Source: Humulus lupulus
Taxonomy: Eukaryota; Streptophyta; Magnoliopsida; Rosales; Cannabaceae
Length of the DNA: 64,000 bases
Direction: 5' to 3'
NCBI RefSeq assembly: GCF_963169125.1
Contig: NC_084793.1
Coordinates: forward strand, 134,208,297 to 134,272,296
A program made the translations under genes and the position numbers. Of the stretch, positions 21,963 through 33,845 are shown piece by piece. The notes under the pieces are model-generated. The model was given only the letters and a program-made list of their open reading frames with translations, was not told where the DNA came from and did no database searches. Numbering within the stretch: the first letter of the stretch is position 1; each line of letters starts with the position of its first letter.

Positions 21963-22500
21963 TTACATCATGTTTTGAGCTTCCAATGCCGATATGATGG
22001 GTGTTTGAAATCTCATCAATTCTCCCTTAAAAGAGAAAGATTCACCTTCATTCGGTCTGAACTCTACTTTTTTCCGTCTACAGTTTATAGTAACTCCAAA
22101 CTTGGTTAACCAATCCATGCCAAGGATTACATCATAATTTGACATCTCTAATTCTATGAGGTTCGCTGGACATTCCCTGCCCTCAACTACTATTGAGACT
22201 TATTGTAACCACCTAGATGACATCATAATCTCTCCCGATGGTAATAGTGTACTAAAACTATTCTCAAAGAGTTTACAAGGAAATCTCAGTTTATCAATTA
22301 CATTTACTGCTACAAAAGAATGAGTTTCTCTAGAATCAATGATGACTCTACACATTAAACCAAAAATAGGGAGTTGATCTGTGAAAATGGTGTTACTGTT
22401 GGCCGCCTCTCCTGGAGTCAAAGCAAAGACTTTAGCTGGCACTAGGTTGTCATTGTTTCCTTGCCCAACTCCTGACTTCCACTGTGGGAAATCCTTCTTC
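21963..22500 (-). pseudogene. aspartic protease of element C with altered catalytic loop
   Basis: Minus-strand frames at 22442-22200 and 22145-21963 read PAKVFALTPGEAANSN, then IIDSRETHSFVAVNVIDKL, then NYDVILGMDWLTKFGVTINC. The usual loop in this family is DSGATHSF; here the Gly-Ala pair is Arg-Glu (DSRETHSF). The Gly after D-S is part of the catalytic D-T/S-G triplet, so activity would be lost. Element D has nearly the same replacement (DPRETHSY). A stop splits the domain near 22200. Confidence 0.85.
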
Positions 22501-23266
22501 AGGTGATCTATTTGACCGCACTTGTAACACTTGTTTATGCATGCCTGACATTCCCCTAAATGTCGATGTGAGCATTTAAGACAGCTGGGGTACTCAACTT
22601 TGTGGTTCTGATGGTTTCTGTGGTTATGACCATTGTTGTGACTGTTATAGTTGTTGTTGGTGTTACGATTGTTGTGGCTATTATGATTGTTATGATTTTT
22701 ATGGTTGTTACCATTTGGAGTTGTGGCTCTGGATCTATTTTCAATGCCACTGCTCTTCCCCTCTTGAGCTTTCTCTTATTTCCCTCTTGGAAGGCCTTGT
22801 TCTTGTTGGCCTCCCTTCTTGCAACATTGGCTTTACATATACAATCCTCTAAGTACTCTGCATCAAGGGCCTTGTCTAAGATCTTAATATAACTAACCAC
22901 TTCATCACTGGTCATCTTCACATACCTAGCAATCATGGGCATTAATCCTCTCACAAACCTTTGGATCCAATGGCCTCAGTTGGTACTATCTCAGGAGCAA
23001 ACCTTTCCAACCTATCAAACTTTTGGGCATACTTTGTGACAGAAAGGCTACCTTGTGTCAATGTTACGAACTCATCGACCCTAGTTGATAGTATAGCCGC
23101 ACTGTAGTACTTCTTGCTGAACACTTGGATAAAGTTTTCCCCAAGTCATGGTGTTCAGGTCACGTGTTTCCTTTACCATATCCCACCAGATTCTGACATC
23201 CATCTTGAGTAGATGAGCAGCATAGGAAACCCTTTGATGATCATTCAAATCCATGTGATCAAATAT

Positions 23267-25634
23267 TGTAACACCCCAAGTTGCTAATAAGGTTTAAGAC
23301 CTTGATTAGCGTGCCTGGAGGGCAATAAGTGAATTAACATGATAATATATGAATTTGAATGAATATGTGATTAGAATGCATGTTTAGGTGGTATAAATAT
23401 GCATGTGGGCCCCGTTTGTATGTTAGGGGTAAATTGGTAATTTTAGCCCGCTGAGGGCATAAATGTGATAATTGTATTATGTGATTTGTACCACGTGAGT
23501 GTGGTGATATTAATGTGATGCACGTGCCGAGATGGTCCTAGAGAGCTAGTTAACTTAAAAGTCACAACGGGATTTTATACCCGGCTCGGGAGGAGCCTAG
23601 GGGTACTTTGGGGAATTTCGTAAGTTGAGTTGAGAATTAGTGGTTAATGGTTATTGGTGACTGAGTAACCATTAGTAACTACTGAGAGTAACAAGTTTAG
23701 ATGGGAAAATGGTAGAATTGTAATGTAGGTGAAAGGACAAAAGTGCCCTTGAGGTTTAGTTAGGAAGGAATTCTTATGGAAGGGTAGAATGATCATTTGG
23801 TTAAGGGTTAGATAGCTTCAGTTGAAGGATTCACGTATAACACTTAGTTAGGAATTGGCTTATGCTGAAATTGAAGGAAAAGCTAGAGGAAAAGAGGAGA
23901 AGAAGAGGAAAGCTGAATTCTTGAAACCTAGGAGAGAATTAAGGGAGTTTGAGGCAACCAAATTCGAATTTGAGCAAGGATTGATCAAAGGTAAGAATTT
24001 GTGCTCTGTGTTTGTTGAAATTAAGCTTGAATTTACAGAGATTAAGTGTGGGAACCTAAAGGAATTATGGTTGGTCTTACTTGGAAATTCAGTTAGGATA
24101 ATCAAAAGGAAAGAGGCTTGAAGCTGGAATTGAGAAGAGTTCAAGCTGAGTTTTGATTGAGGTATGAATCCTTAGCATGTTTAAATTTTGTACCTAGTGT
24201 GGTTTAAGATTTTAGAAGTATGGTTTGCAGTTTTTAAGCTTTGGATTATGTTTTAGAAGCCATGGTTTGAACTTCTGAAATTTGAAACTCAAGAATGGAT
24301 TTTGAGTGTGATTGTGTAATTGAGTTTGTTTTTTATGTTTATAGGTTGTTAGAGGGTTCATTTGGGGTTTTAAATTGATTTTGGGGCTTAGGTACTTGTT
24401 TGGGTTGAATTAGAGTTGTTTTGGCTCGGGAAAAATGCAGGGGAAAACCCAGAAATCTGGGTTCGCGTAGGGGCGTCGCGGCCCTGTTCTTTGGTGCTGC
24501 GGCGCAGGCTTGCATCAGGATTAGGGATAGCTTCTTGGTGCTGCGGCCCTTGATGGGAGTGCCGCGGCCCTAGGCTATTTTTGACAGTCAAATTTTTCAT
24601 TTTTAGGGCTTTTGCCCGGGGGCTCGGGGGATGGTTCCAATACATTGTTTTAGGGAATTAGAGGTCCCGAGAGTACGGGATTGGTCTCGGGAAGTGGTTT
24701 TGGGATTGGTTAGTATTAAAAGTGTTTTATATGTGTTGTGACTAGGATTTCGGAGAGGCTCGGGATAAAGGACCGTACTTGTGACCTTGGTGCATCGGAA
24801 AGCTCGGGATACAGGTAAGAAAACTATAACACCTGTAGAGCAGAGCATGGGCCCATAGTATTGTTGCAGGGCACGGCCCTAGATTGTATTATTGCTAGGA
24901 TGTAGCTTTAAATGAATTATTATATGTTTGATTGTTATTTGAGAATGCTATATGTGGTTATAGCAGAATGAACGACAAAGGAGCCAGGAATGGCGAAGGG
25001 CCAAGAACGGCAGTGGGGCCGGGAATATCACTTAGCACATGGAGTGCTTGTGGTTAAAGTGAGACCCCGATGGATACATGGGATATCCTTACGGTGTGGA
25101 CCGAGAACCCAGGCTTTGGTAACACTTCTGGGACGGCATGGTCGTATATGTGTTTAAATCTTATGGATTGTCTTATTAACTGTGAGTTATCTGCTATAGT
25201 GATTGTATAATATGCATATGTTATGTGCTGTATGAGTTTTCTTACTGGGCTTTAGCTCACAGGTGCTCTATGTTGCAGGTAAGGGCTAAGAGAAAGTCAA
25301 CCAGCCATGAGTACGGAGAGCGTGGGGGCGGCGCGTACATGTTTGGCCTGCCCGACTGCTTTGGTTGGGGGCATTTTGAGAAATGGCTGTATCAAACTAT
25401 GTTTTTTATAATTAGTCATCTGTAAACCTATTTTGAATTGTAAATATTTTGCAAACTTCATTTTGGGATCCCGAATGTTAAACTCTTGTAACTTTTAATG
25501 GATTGGAGTACTTTCAAAGATTACAGGCTTGACTTTTTGTTTAATCACACTTTTGTTCTAAAAACCTGGCTTAGCGAGTTAATTGCACATTTTAAACTCA
25601 CTTAGTAATGGCTCTAAGGTAGTAGAGCGTTACA
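23267..25634 (+). repeat. solo LTR (S) of a Tekay-type element with AATAT target duplication
   Basis: Starts TGTAACACCCC and ends AGAGCGTTACA. It is flanked on both sides by AATAT (23262-23266 and 25635-25639). It is homologous along its length to the LTR of B (ATTTTAGCCCGCTGAGGGCATAA, CTTACTGGGCTTTAGCTCACAGG, GGGATCCCGAATGTTAAAC). No internal region remains, so it is the product of LTR-LTR recombination after insertion into the gag of element C. A GC-rich cassette with GCCGCGGCCC words lies at about 24465-24575. Confidence 0.93.
24465..24575 (+). repeat. self-complementary GC-rich word cassette in solo LTR S
   Basis: Contains GTCGCGGCCC, GCTGCGGCGCAGGC, GCTGCGGCCC and GTGCCGCGGCCC within about 100 bases of otherwise AT-rich LTR. 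It is flanked by GGGGAAAACCCAGAAA and by GGGGGCTCGGGGG, the same flanks that surround the AGCGCT cassette in B. Confidence 0.7.
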
Positions 25635-26053
25635 AATATGGTCTCAAATGTCTTCAACCAATCCTCAACCACCGTAGGGTCGGGTTTTGCTTTAAAGTTT
25701 GGTGGAGATTGTTTCCTGAAGTGCTCATAGACCGACTTGAATCCATAACCCATTGGCATTGGAGCAGGTGGAGGTACTAGTTGTACGGGAGGCTCAGCTT
25801 GTGCCCTGGGTTCTTGTGGGGCTTGGGGCACTTGCTGAGCTTGAGCCAACTCTTCATCCCTCTGTCTTAACTGTTCTCTTAATCTTGCTACCTCTGCAGC
25901 TAAATCCATAGCTGGTGTAGCTGCGGCTGTTGATTGAGCTGGTGGAATTTCCATGCCAGGGATTTCAGCAGCATTAGGATTTGCAGGGGTGCCTCTTCCA
26001 CGACCTCTTCCCCTTCCTATTCAACCTCTTGTGCCTCTTCCTTGTGTTGACAT

Positions 26054-26592
26054 GACGATATTCTAAGGCACCAAAAGAAATCATCATAAGAGAGGATAAA
26101 TCACATAATGTTTAACTACTTAAGAGTAGGGTTGTCATGGGTGCTCTTATTCATATAACATCCAAAGTTTGCAAAAACAGAGAATAAAAGATAGAACTTA
26201 AAAATATCCAAAATCACCCGAAAGCATCCACATAATCATAATATCGAAAATGTGTCAAAAAAACCAAAAATAACCAAAATTTTCAAAAGTAACCAAGGGT
26301 CTTAATGGAAGTCCCAATTATTTGAGCAATAATCCTAGGTTGGAAATTTGGGAAAAGACTCTAGTCCTCCACGGTGGACTCGTCCCCTGAATCTTAGTTG
26401 AAAATGACCTTCGAAATGTGGAAATAGTCGAGGGCAATAATGGGAGGCATCATTTCTATACTGCAGTCACAAAACTAGTCTACTCAAAAGAAGATAAAAC
26501 AAATAACAATTAAAGAAAATACTTATGACAAGGTGAGATGAGATTTTCCAGTCTTCAGCATGTATGCGGAGGGTCCTTGGAAATATGAACGA
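26054..26592 (-). other. 5' untranslated leader of element C
   Basis: Region between the primer-binding site and the gag start on the minus strand. There is no open frame of note. It would hold the packaging signal in an active copy. Confidence 0.6.
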
Positions 26593-26607
26593 CCATCTCT
26601 GATACCA
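26593..26607 (-). other. primer-binding site of element C (initiator Met tRNA type)
   Basis: The minus strand reads TGGTATCAGAGATGG, two bases after the LTR end TTACA. TGGTATCAGAGC is complementary to the 3' end of plant initiator methionine tRNA and is the standard primer site of Tekay and many other plant Ty3/gypsy elements. It sets the 5' LTR boundary at about 26610. Confidence 0.88.
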
Positions 26608-26609
26608 TT

Positions 26610-27238
26610 TGTAACAACACCCAATTCTACTCTCTTGGTAAAACTGACACTCAGGTTACAATTATTAGAAAAATACCATTATTGAGAAAAGTTCAGTGGG
26701 GGCTGAAAAATAATTTTTGAAAACCTATTTTTTTAAAAGAAAAATTGACCCTATAATTAAAAACAAAGCTTAAAAAGTATTCATATTTTTAAGAGAATTA
26801 AACTCAAACTCAATCAAGATTTTTATCATTGAAAATGAAAAATATCACCATTTTTTTTTAAGAAAAACAACACAAAACAAAAATAATAAAAACTTTCTTT
26901 TTCAAACAAACAACAAAAATAATATTTTTTTTATTTTTCAAACAAACCACATAAAACACAATAAAAAAAATTAACACAAAACATAAACACAATAAACACA
27001 CATACTCTCTTAATGATAATAACCATATAAACTCAATACCCCCAAACTTAATTTAAACATTGTCCTCAATGTGTTAAAATACAATTATAATATGAAAAGT
27101 AAAAGAGGTTATAATTTAGAATAGTCATACCTCGATACGGTGCATCGCCAAGAGAGTAAAAGATACAACAAACAAAAATGAAATCACACATAAAATAAAC
27201 AAAACAAATAAAACACAAGTTATCAAGATCAATAGGAA
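26610..27238 (-). other. 5' LTR remnant of element C and 3' tail of an Athila element
   Basis: At 26610 the + strand reads TGTAACAACACCC, the inverted end of C's 5' LTR. How far that LTR extends is unclear, because by about 27030-27060 the minus strand shows AATTTAAGTTTGGGGGTATT, the polypurine-like segment typical of Athila elements downstream of integrase. C therefore has a truncated LTR joined to, or inserted in, Athila tail DNA. The rest is A/T-homopolymer-rich. Confidence 0.5.
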
Positions 27239-27927
27239 TCAAAGAGCTTGGTAAACAGGATCATCAAGGAGGATCTCATCCACTTCATTAGTTTTTAATT
27301 CTAAAAATGGTTTTAATTTTTGTCCATTAACTTTAAAAATATCACTATTATTAGGATTTTCAATTTCGATAGCCCCATGTGGAAAAGTGACTCGAACAAT
27401 ATAAGGACCGGTCAACCTAGAACGCACTTTTCCTGGAAATAAATGCAACCGAGAGTTGTATAAAATGATTTTCTGACCTGGAGAAAAATCTTTTCTCAAA
27501 ATATTTTTATCATGGTAAAATTTCAAATTATCGTTATACTTTCTTGAATAGTTATATGCATCATTCCTAATTTTTTTCTAGTTCATTTAGTTGAAGCTTT
27601 CTTTTCTCACATGCCTTGTCTAAAGAAAAATTTAACTGCTAAATAGCCCAAAAGGCTCTATGTTCTAACTCAACAGGTAAGTGACACGCCTTCCCATACA
27701 CAAGTATGTAGGGTGACATGCCAATGGGAATTTTGTACATGGTACAATACGCCCATAATGCATCAGTGAGTCTTAAGGACCAATATTTTCTAGTTGGATT
27801 CACAGTTGTTTCTAAAATGTGCTTAACTTCCCTATTAGACACTTCAACTTGACCACTAGTTTGTGGGTGATATGGTGTTGAGACTTTATGTGTAATGCCA
27901 TAAAACTTGATGGACCCAAAATGGGTA
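27239..27927 (-). pseudogene. Athila-lineage integrase C-terminal half (element G)
   Basis: Minus-strand fragments read [58 protein letters not shown] and [20 protein letters not shown], then after a stop NILRKDFSPGQKIILYNSRL and FKVNGQKLKPFL. These are the integrase core end and C-terminal domain of Athila elements. The frame is cut at about 27927 by LTR L. The Glu of the catalytic triad is retained (GQVEVSN), but the first two Asp are lost with the missing N-terminal half. Confidence 0.88.
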
Positions 27928-29742
27928 TGTTTAAGTGCACGAATCGTTCATATAGAATAGTGATCGTGTAAGCAAAGATGTTGAACCCAAAAGAGTTATC
28001 TAAAATAAAAAAGAAAACTATTATAAAATTAATGAACTCTATCATAGCTCCAAATATTGATGAGATTTGTGTATCAAGAAAATAAAATAAAAGGTAATAA
28101 TAAAGATATTAAAGCAAGAAAAATAAACAAGATAGGAATTTTAAACAAGTTGTAAGAGAAAGATTATTAAAATAATAGAATCCACAAAGTATAAATTAAA
28201 TAATATCTATAAGTACATTGATTCCCAAGTTTTAATAGTAGAAATTAATCAAACTATCACCTATTCAGTTTAGATATTCTTTTTAAGCACAAGTTATTAT
28301 ATTAATATATAATTTATCTTCACTTTTAGCAATATAATATCAAAATATTTAGTGTGAATTATTCTAATGAAACAACAACAAAATCAATGAATATTATTTG
28401 TATGGAAAAACATAATATTTTTGTTCTAAGCATTTGATGTGCACAATTTAATGGCACACATTAATCAAAGAATATTATGGTTTTTCACTAATGAAGAAAA
28501 AAGTGTAAATATATGCTAACAATAAAAAATGCATGATATTTAAGATGAAAGAAAATATTTTAAGAAGAAAAATCCATAAACTTTGTTGCACAAATGGGAA
28601 ATCAACATACAAAATAAATACTATCTAGTTACATATTGTTTCATCATCACCTTAATAATCTTAAAAAGATTAGAAACTCATAAGTAGAATAGAAATTACA
28701 AAATAAAGAGAATACATACTTGAAAAATGCTCTTGAAAAACACTAAAATGGAGGAGAAAATTGTAGAAAAGATGATGGTAACCAAAAATTAAGCCCCTAA
28801 AATGGTCTTGAAATTCCATATTTATAGCCAAAATGAGAGTATTGAAATAATCAACTTAAATTAATTAAATTGATTATATTAATTAAATAAAGTAAATATG
28901 GCATGTAGAGGTAAATTATAGGTGTAATGGTGATTTTGTGATGAAATATGTAGGAAAGTTGGGTAAAAATTTGGAATTTTTAGACATAGGGTGACAAGAG
29001 GACAAGGAGATGTTGGGATCAAGAAGAAAATGGCATGGCAGCTTGGTGGCTACTAGCAGTCAGTTGGGTTTGGGCTTGGGCTTCTAGCGGGCCCACAATG
29101 TGGCTGTGTTGGCTGGCAATTGGGCCGAATGGAGCAGCTTGAGGCAGGCGGGCCTGGAGGAAGGCAGGCGGGCCCAGGCGGCTGGGGAAGGCAGCGGGCC
29201 TAGGTGGGCTGGTGAAGGCAGCGGGCCTAGGTGGGCTGGTGAAGGTAGCGGGCCTGGTGGGCTGGTGAGCCAAGTGGGCCCAGGCGGCTGGGGAAGGCAG
29301 GCGTGCCCAGGTGGGCTGGTGAGCCATCTCATTTATTCTTTTCAAAAGTGCCATTTTTTCTCCCTTTTTTTCAGAAATTTCAACCCAAAAATGCATCATA
29401 GTTCCTACAAAATAAACACAAATTAAATTAAAACTAAATATTTCCAATAATAAAATATTAACTATAAGTTTCATGAAAATACTAATTAAAACTTAATTTA
29501 CTTTGACATTTAAGCTTAATAAAAATCACCTTTCTAACTTTTAATCTAACAATAATAATTAAACAACAATAAATTATAATAAAATATCTATAAAAACACA
29601 CAAAAATCTATAAAATCGTGATAAGACTAATAAATTCAAAATTACTAAAAAAAACTTAATAAATTAATTAAAAACTCAAGAACTAAGCAAAAATTGGCTT
29701 ACAAAATATGGTAAAATAACTCTATTTTGTAGAGTTATCAGG
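27928..29742 (-). repeat. LTR (L), probably solo, interrupting the Athila integrase
   Basis: Read on the minus strand it starts TGATAACTCTACAAAATAG and ends GTGCACTTAAACA, proper TG...CA termini. A TATAAATATGGAATTTC box lies at about 28812-28830 on the minus strand, showing its orientation. Adjacent 5-mers are GGGTA and GGGGC, which do not match well, and the Athila integrase does not visibly resume at 29743. This may be a recombined or partially deleted insertion rather than a clean solo LTR. No polypurine tract or primer site is seen on either side. Confidence 0.65.
29100..29330. repeat. GC-rich tandem repeat within LTR L
   Basis: Imperfect units of about 30 bp built on GGGCCTAGGTGGGCTGGTGA and GGGCCCAGGCGGCTGGGGA, about 6-7 copies, in otherwise very AT-rich DNA. 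It creates Pro/Ala-rich frames on both strands that are repeat artefacts. Confidence 0.85.
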
Positions 29743-31853
29743 GGCCTTGTCAAACATGCAATATGAGTCCAATAGCATAAAATAAAATAAAGTTTCTTTT
29801 ATGTAGTTTTAGAAACAAAAGATTAAGTCACACTGTATCGTAATAAAATATAAAAATTAACAACTCCATAAGTATTATTGGCGTTAAACTAGTTTGTTCA
29901 ATCTTTCATGGACTCCCCGTGACATACATGCCTAGATCTTGGAACACCCCACATCACAGTGTGTGCCCATGAGAAACCCTATTGCCTACCTGAAAACGGA
30001 AAGTAAGAGGGGTGATCTAAAATTCAAGTAAGGAAGTACAAACAAGATACAACAATTCACATAAATACATAATAAGTCTATTCTCATCATAACATAAGCT
30101 TATAACATAACATAACATATCATATCATAAACATATCATCATCATAGCTTAATCATATATTTTATCTGAATATGTCATCATAAAAAATAAAGTAAATAAG
30201 TTCTACGAGGCAACCAATAAAGCATATGTGAGGTACTCAAGAGCTCTGGTCCTAGAATAACCTCAACGCGTCCTCCCTATGAGTTACATCATATTTTAGT
30301 AACTCATTTGTTGTGTTGCGTTCAGTGCGCTAACAACCTCTACTTTTCATACAATATACAAGCAACTCATCTCATAATATTACATCTCATAAAGTCAACA
30401 TAAACTCAAAAAATCTAGCTAACTTCCTTACCTCAAGTCCAAGCAAAATAACACGACCTCAAAAAATAGAAGTTGGTAGATTTTAGCCCATTTATTTCTT
30501 ATTAATCTCATAAGATATTATTAAAAAAAATATTTTACCAACTTGATTTATACCACGTCACCATAATAAAATTGTACTCGATATTTTATTTAAAAAAATA
30601 TTTTAATTTTGTTGTCATTTAACAAACATTAATTCTATTTATCATCTCAAATAAAACAAAACACAGTAACCCTTTTCTATTTCATTCCTCACAAAATAAT
30701 TAATTTAACAAAATTAATTATTATTGAATAAATTATCATAATTGTTTGATATAAAACAGTTGGCAATCACTCATCTTACCAAGTAGCAAAAATAAATAAT
30801 AATTTAACTTGTATAAATATTTATGTCTCATAAAAATAATGTTACATAGCTAATTATTTTATAAATAAAATTGCATTATTATAATTAAGATATTCCAAAA
30901 TTATAGTATAGAAAAATACATTTTTCATATATAAAGTCTATGGCTTAATTTATTTGAGCATATACTTTATATATTTTATTTTAAAAGAAACTTTCTTCAA
31001 AGAAATTAAAAATTCCAACAAGTTTTTAATTATATTAATTCCACATAATTAGATAAAAATATAACTTCGTTCACAAACTTTTTTTTAAAATACTACATGT
31101 ATTTATTTGAAAAATCATCTCTTGCTTACATTAGTTCTTAAATATGAATTTTGAAGCATAACTTGTGCATTTTTAAAATCATTGATTAAATACCCTAACA
31201 TAAATAATAAAAATACAGCAAGTATATACTTATTTAAAATACATTTTTAATCACACTTAAACCATAACCTAGCATGTTTCTACAATTTCATGCATTCCAA
31301 GAGAATAATTCTAAACATATATCAAGAATCTAACTCATCTATACACAATAACCAAATTAGATTTATTAACAACAAGACATTACAATTTTAAAGAAGCTTA
31401 ATATCAATTTTGAATCCTAAAATAACTTAGCATGCTTCTAAGATCACAAGTGACAACAAGATAAGAAAAAACATTAAAACATGCTACAGGAAAATAAAAC
31501 CCTAAGCTGAAACCTACATGATCCAACAACAAAAAAATCCCTTACATGCTTCTAAAACTATAAAAGACAATCATCAACATATATTAGTAGGAAAAATCAT
31601 AAACTCAAACCTAGCATGCATCTAAGAAAATAATAACATCAAAACTACATTGAGAACATACTTCATAGATCTTGAAATCTAAGGTAGCCCCTAGCCAATA
31701 TTCATGCCCAAAACAATAACCAATATTCCACAAGCCATAAATAAGAGATCAAATCATCAAAACATTCAAAGATAAGAGAAAATTCATTACCTCTCTTGAT
31801 TTTTGTTCAAGAACGCAAGAGTAAAAAGAACCCTAGAGCACAAACCATCTTGA
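29743..31853 (-). other. AT-rich non-coding DNA, probably old LTR sequence
   Basis: No protein-coding match. Bases 30085-30170 are rich in ATAACATATCATAT-type imperfect repeats, and the stretch from 29910 to 30340 has the composition of an LTR transcribed region. No TG...CA boundaries with duplications can be defined. It ends where the palindromic LTR of element D begins. Confidence 0.35.
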
Positions 31854-33014
31854 TGTAATGCCCCGACTAATTCTAGACCTCAGACCATTAAAAACTACTA
31901 AACATAACTACTATTTTGGAATACATAAATACATAAAATATTAGAACTTTATTAAAAATCCAAAATACGGTACGAAATACAAAATAAGGTATGGATACCC
32001 ATTGTATAGTACATAAAACATAAAAACACAACATTTAAACAACGTCATCCTCGATCTTCCCACGGTCCATTGAATCCATCCCTCCCCAATACACATGCTA
32101 GGCTATCACGAATCTGTCCCGCCTTCCAAGTTCATTTTCCTGCACCATCTAAAATAAAAGGAATGTGCCTAATGCCCAGCAAAGAAAATCTACTAAAAAC
32201 ATATATCATAAATCATAAGACTATATCATAAAACATATGACGTAAAAATGTATATCATATAGGACTACAATATTAATGGCCATTAACTCATTACCGTAGC
32301 AGGTGATAAAACCATCTAGGTCCTCAGCCTACTAATCGAGGTAGGTTAGATCACAAAATAATATATGATAACCCATCTAGGTCCTCTGTCTACTAATCGA
32401 GGTAGGGTAAATCATAACTACAATCCACGATAATGATAAAAATCTTGGGGTTTTCTATCTAAGCAACTATAAGCCCCAAGTGACTACAAAACATATTTAT
32501 GCATATATACATAGCACATATCATAGCATATAAACATATCATAACACATCATATAAACACATATAATCTAACCTATTTTCCTTACCAAAAACCGGGATAT
32601 TAGAGACAAGAACGAGATTGGAACACTCCTAAAACCAACAGTAAAAACCATGAGTTTCTAAAAAAATGAGATGAAAAGAGAACTAAACCATTAAGATAGA
32701 AACTTACTAAAAAACCTTATGTTCAAGGAACTTAAACACCTAACCAAAAGCCATAATAATGAGTTAGGATCTGAAAGAAAAAGGGAAGAAAATACAAGAA
32801 CTATGATGGATTAAACCTGAGGATAAGAATACCTTGGATGATTTAGAACTCAGACCTACACCTCGATACCGAAAAGTCACTCTGTCTTACCTCCCAAGTG
32901 TTTAGAAAAGCTTTTAACCCCAAATCCAAGTTTTTTCTCTCTAGAGTAATCTTAGCAGCTTGGATGCTCTAAAGAATGCTTGAATGATGAATGAAATGGT
33001 TGAGTACTAGGTCC

Positions 33015-33022
33015 TATTTATA
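33015..33022 (-). promoter_or_regulatory. TATA box of the D LTR, sense direction
   Basis: TATAAATA on the minus strand, followed by GGACCTAGTACTCAACC and a C/T-rich start-like region. It is in the correct orientation to drive the minus-strand retrotransposon, with U3 at 33030-35224 and R-U5 at 31854 to about 32990. Confidence 0.55.
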
Positions 33023-33219
33023 GAGTACAAGGAGTGAAACTAACCCCTTTTACAATGAATAAATAAATGAATAATAACTTAAAATATTTGAATTTTCATT
33101 TCAACAGATGCCCAGAACTAGGCCAAAAACGTTCAAGAGCAAGTCCAAGTGGTTGGGGGCTGTTTCTAATTTAAATCCACAATGGTTCAAAAATGGCTCC
33201 AGGAGCCTATATGTTGCCT

Positions 33220-33350
33220 ACCCTAGGCGATATATCGCCCCTACGTATGTCTCGTGCGTTCGTTCGTGCAAAGTCGACGTGTTTTCTATATCTCCCGTAG
33301 GCGATATATCGGCCCCTATAGCTGCGATATATCGGCATATGTTGATATAT
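33220..33350. repeat. GGCGATATATCGCC palindromic words, left arm of the D LTR
   Basis: A perfect 14-bp palindrome GGCGATATATCGCC at 33226-33239, followed by GCGATATATCGG at about 33300 and 33323 and the weaker TTGATATATCA. The mirrored set lies in the right arm at about 33690-33845. Confidence 0.8.
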
Positions 33351-33689
33351 CAAACATATTTTTGCACTCTTTCAACATATTTTGAATTTTTTTAAACAAC
33401 TTTGACTGAGTAAAACGTGATCCTAACAGCTGTTGGAAGGTTCTAGAGCTTCTACATTTATCCTTTATTAAATTATTCATCCAAAATGCTTAAATCCTTA
33501 ATAAACATGCTTGTGACAAGTGTCACTTTCTTATTAATTCTATATAAACCTAAGTGGATAATTCAAAAATAGAAATTTCTAGAAGCTCTAGACTCTTCCA
33601 GAACTTGCTGAAATCTCGTATTACTCAGTCAAACCTGATTATTCAATTCAAATTATGTTGAAAAAGTGCAATTTCATGTTTAATATATT

Positions 33690-33845
33690 CACGTATGTCG
33701 ATATATTGCAGCATAGGAGTCGATGTATCGCCACATAGGGAATATGAAAAACACGTCAACTTCGCACAAACGAAATGATAAGCACTCAGGACATAGGGCC
33801 AGGCGATATATCGCCTATGATGGGCGATATATCGGCCCTAGGGCC
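33690..33845. repeat. GGCGATATATCGCC palindromic words, right arm of the D LTR
   Basis: GGCGATATATCGCC at 33802-33815, GGGCGATATATCGGCCC at about 33822-33838, and degraded TCGATATATTGC and TCGATGTATCGCC nearer the centre. These are mirror partners of the words in the left arm. Confidence 0.8.

Larger units (their letters stand above)
22501..26053 (-). pseudogene. gag of element C, interrupted by solo LTR S
   Basis: The start is the ATG at 26053 (minus), which opens MSTQGRGTRG, stop, IGRGRGRGRGTPANPN. The frame then continues 25954-25640 with an alanine/glutamine-rich N-terminus, a short coiled-coil-like AAEVARLREQLRQRDEELAQ, and GYGFKSVYEHFRKQSPPNF before the insertion. The retrotransposon gag domain resumes at 23266 and continues to 22556, where ARREANKNKAFQEGNK leads into a His/Asn/Thr-rich low-complexity stretch and the zinc knuckle CYKCGQIDHLKKDF near 22500-22540. 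Removing 23267-25634 plus one AATAT rejoins FETIF with DHMDLNDHQRVSYAAHLLKM, as in intact relatives. Stops and frameshifts are present. Confidence 0.85.
19887..26700 (-). mobile_element. Tekay/Del-type chromovirus (element C), 3'-truncated by element B
   Basis: On the minus strand, reading down from about 26700: the end of a 5' LTR, primer-binding site, gag, protease, RT, RNase H and the start of integrase. The integrase stops at 19887, where the LTR of element B begins. The rest of integrase and the 3' LTR are absent from the window. Gag is interrupted by solo LTR S. Many stops and frameshifts make it the most degraded of the Tekay copies. Confidence 0.85.

Noticed and set aside
29019..29474. 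Pro/Ala-rich frames of 82-151 codons around 29100-29400
   Set aside because: Produced by the GC-rich minisatellite in LTR L; open on both strands, which indicates composition rather than coding.
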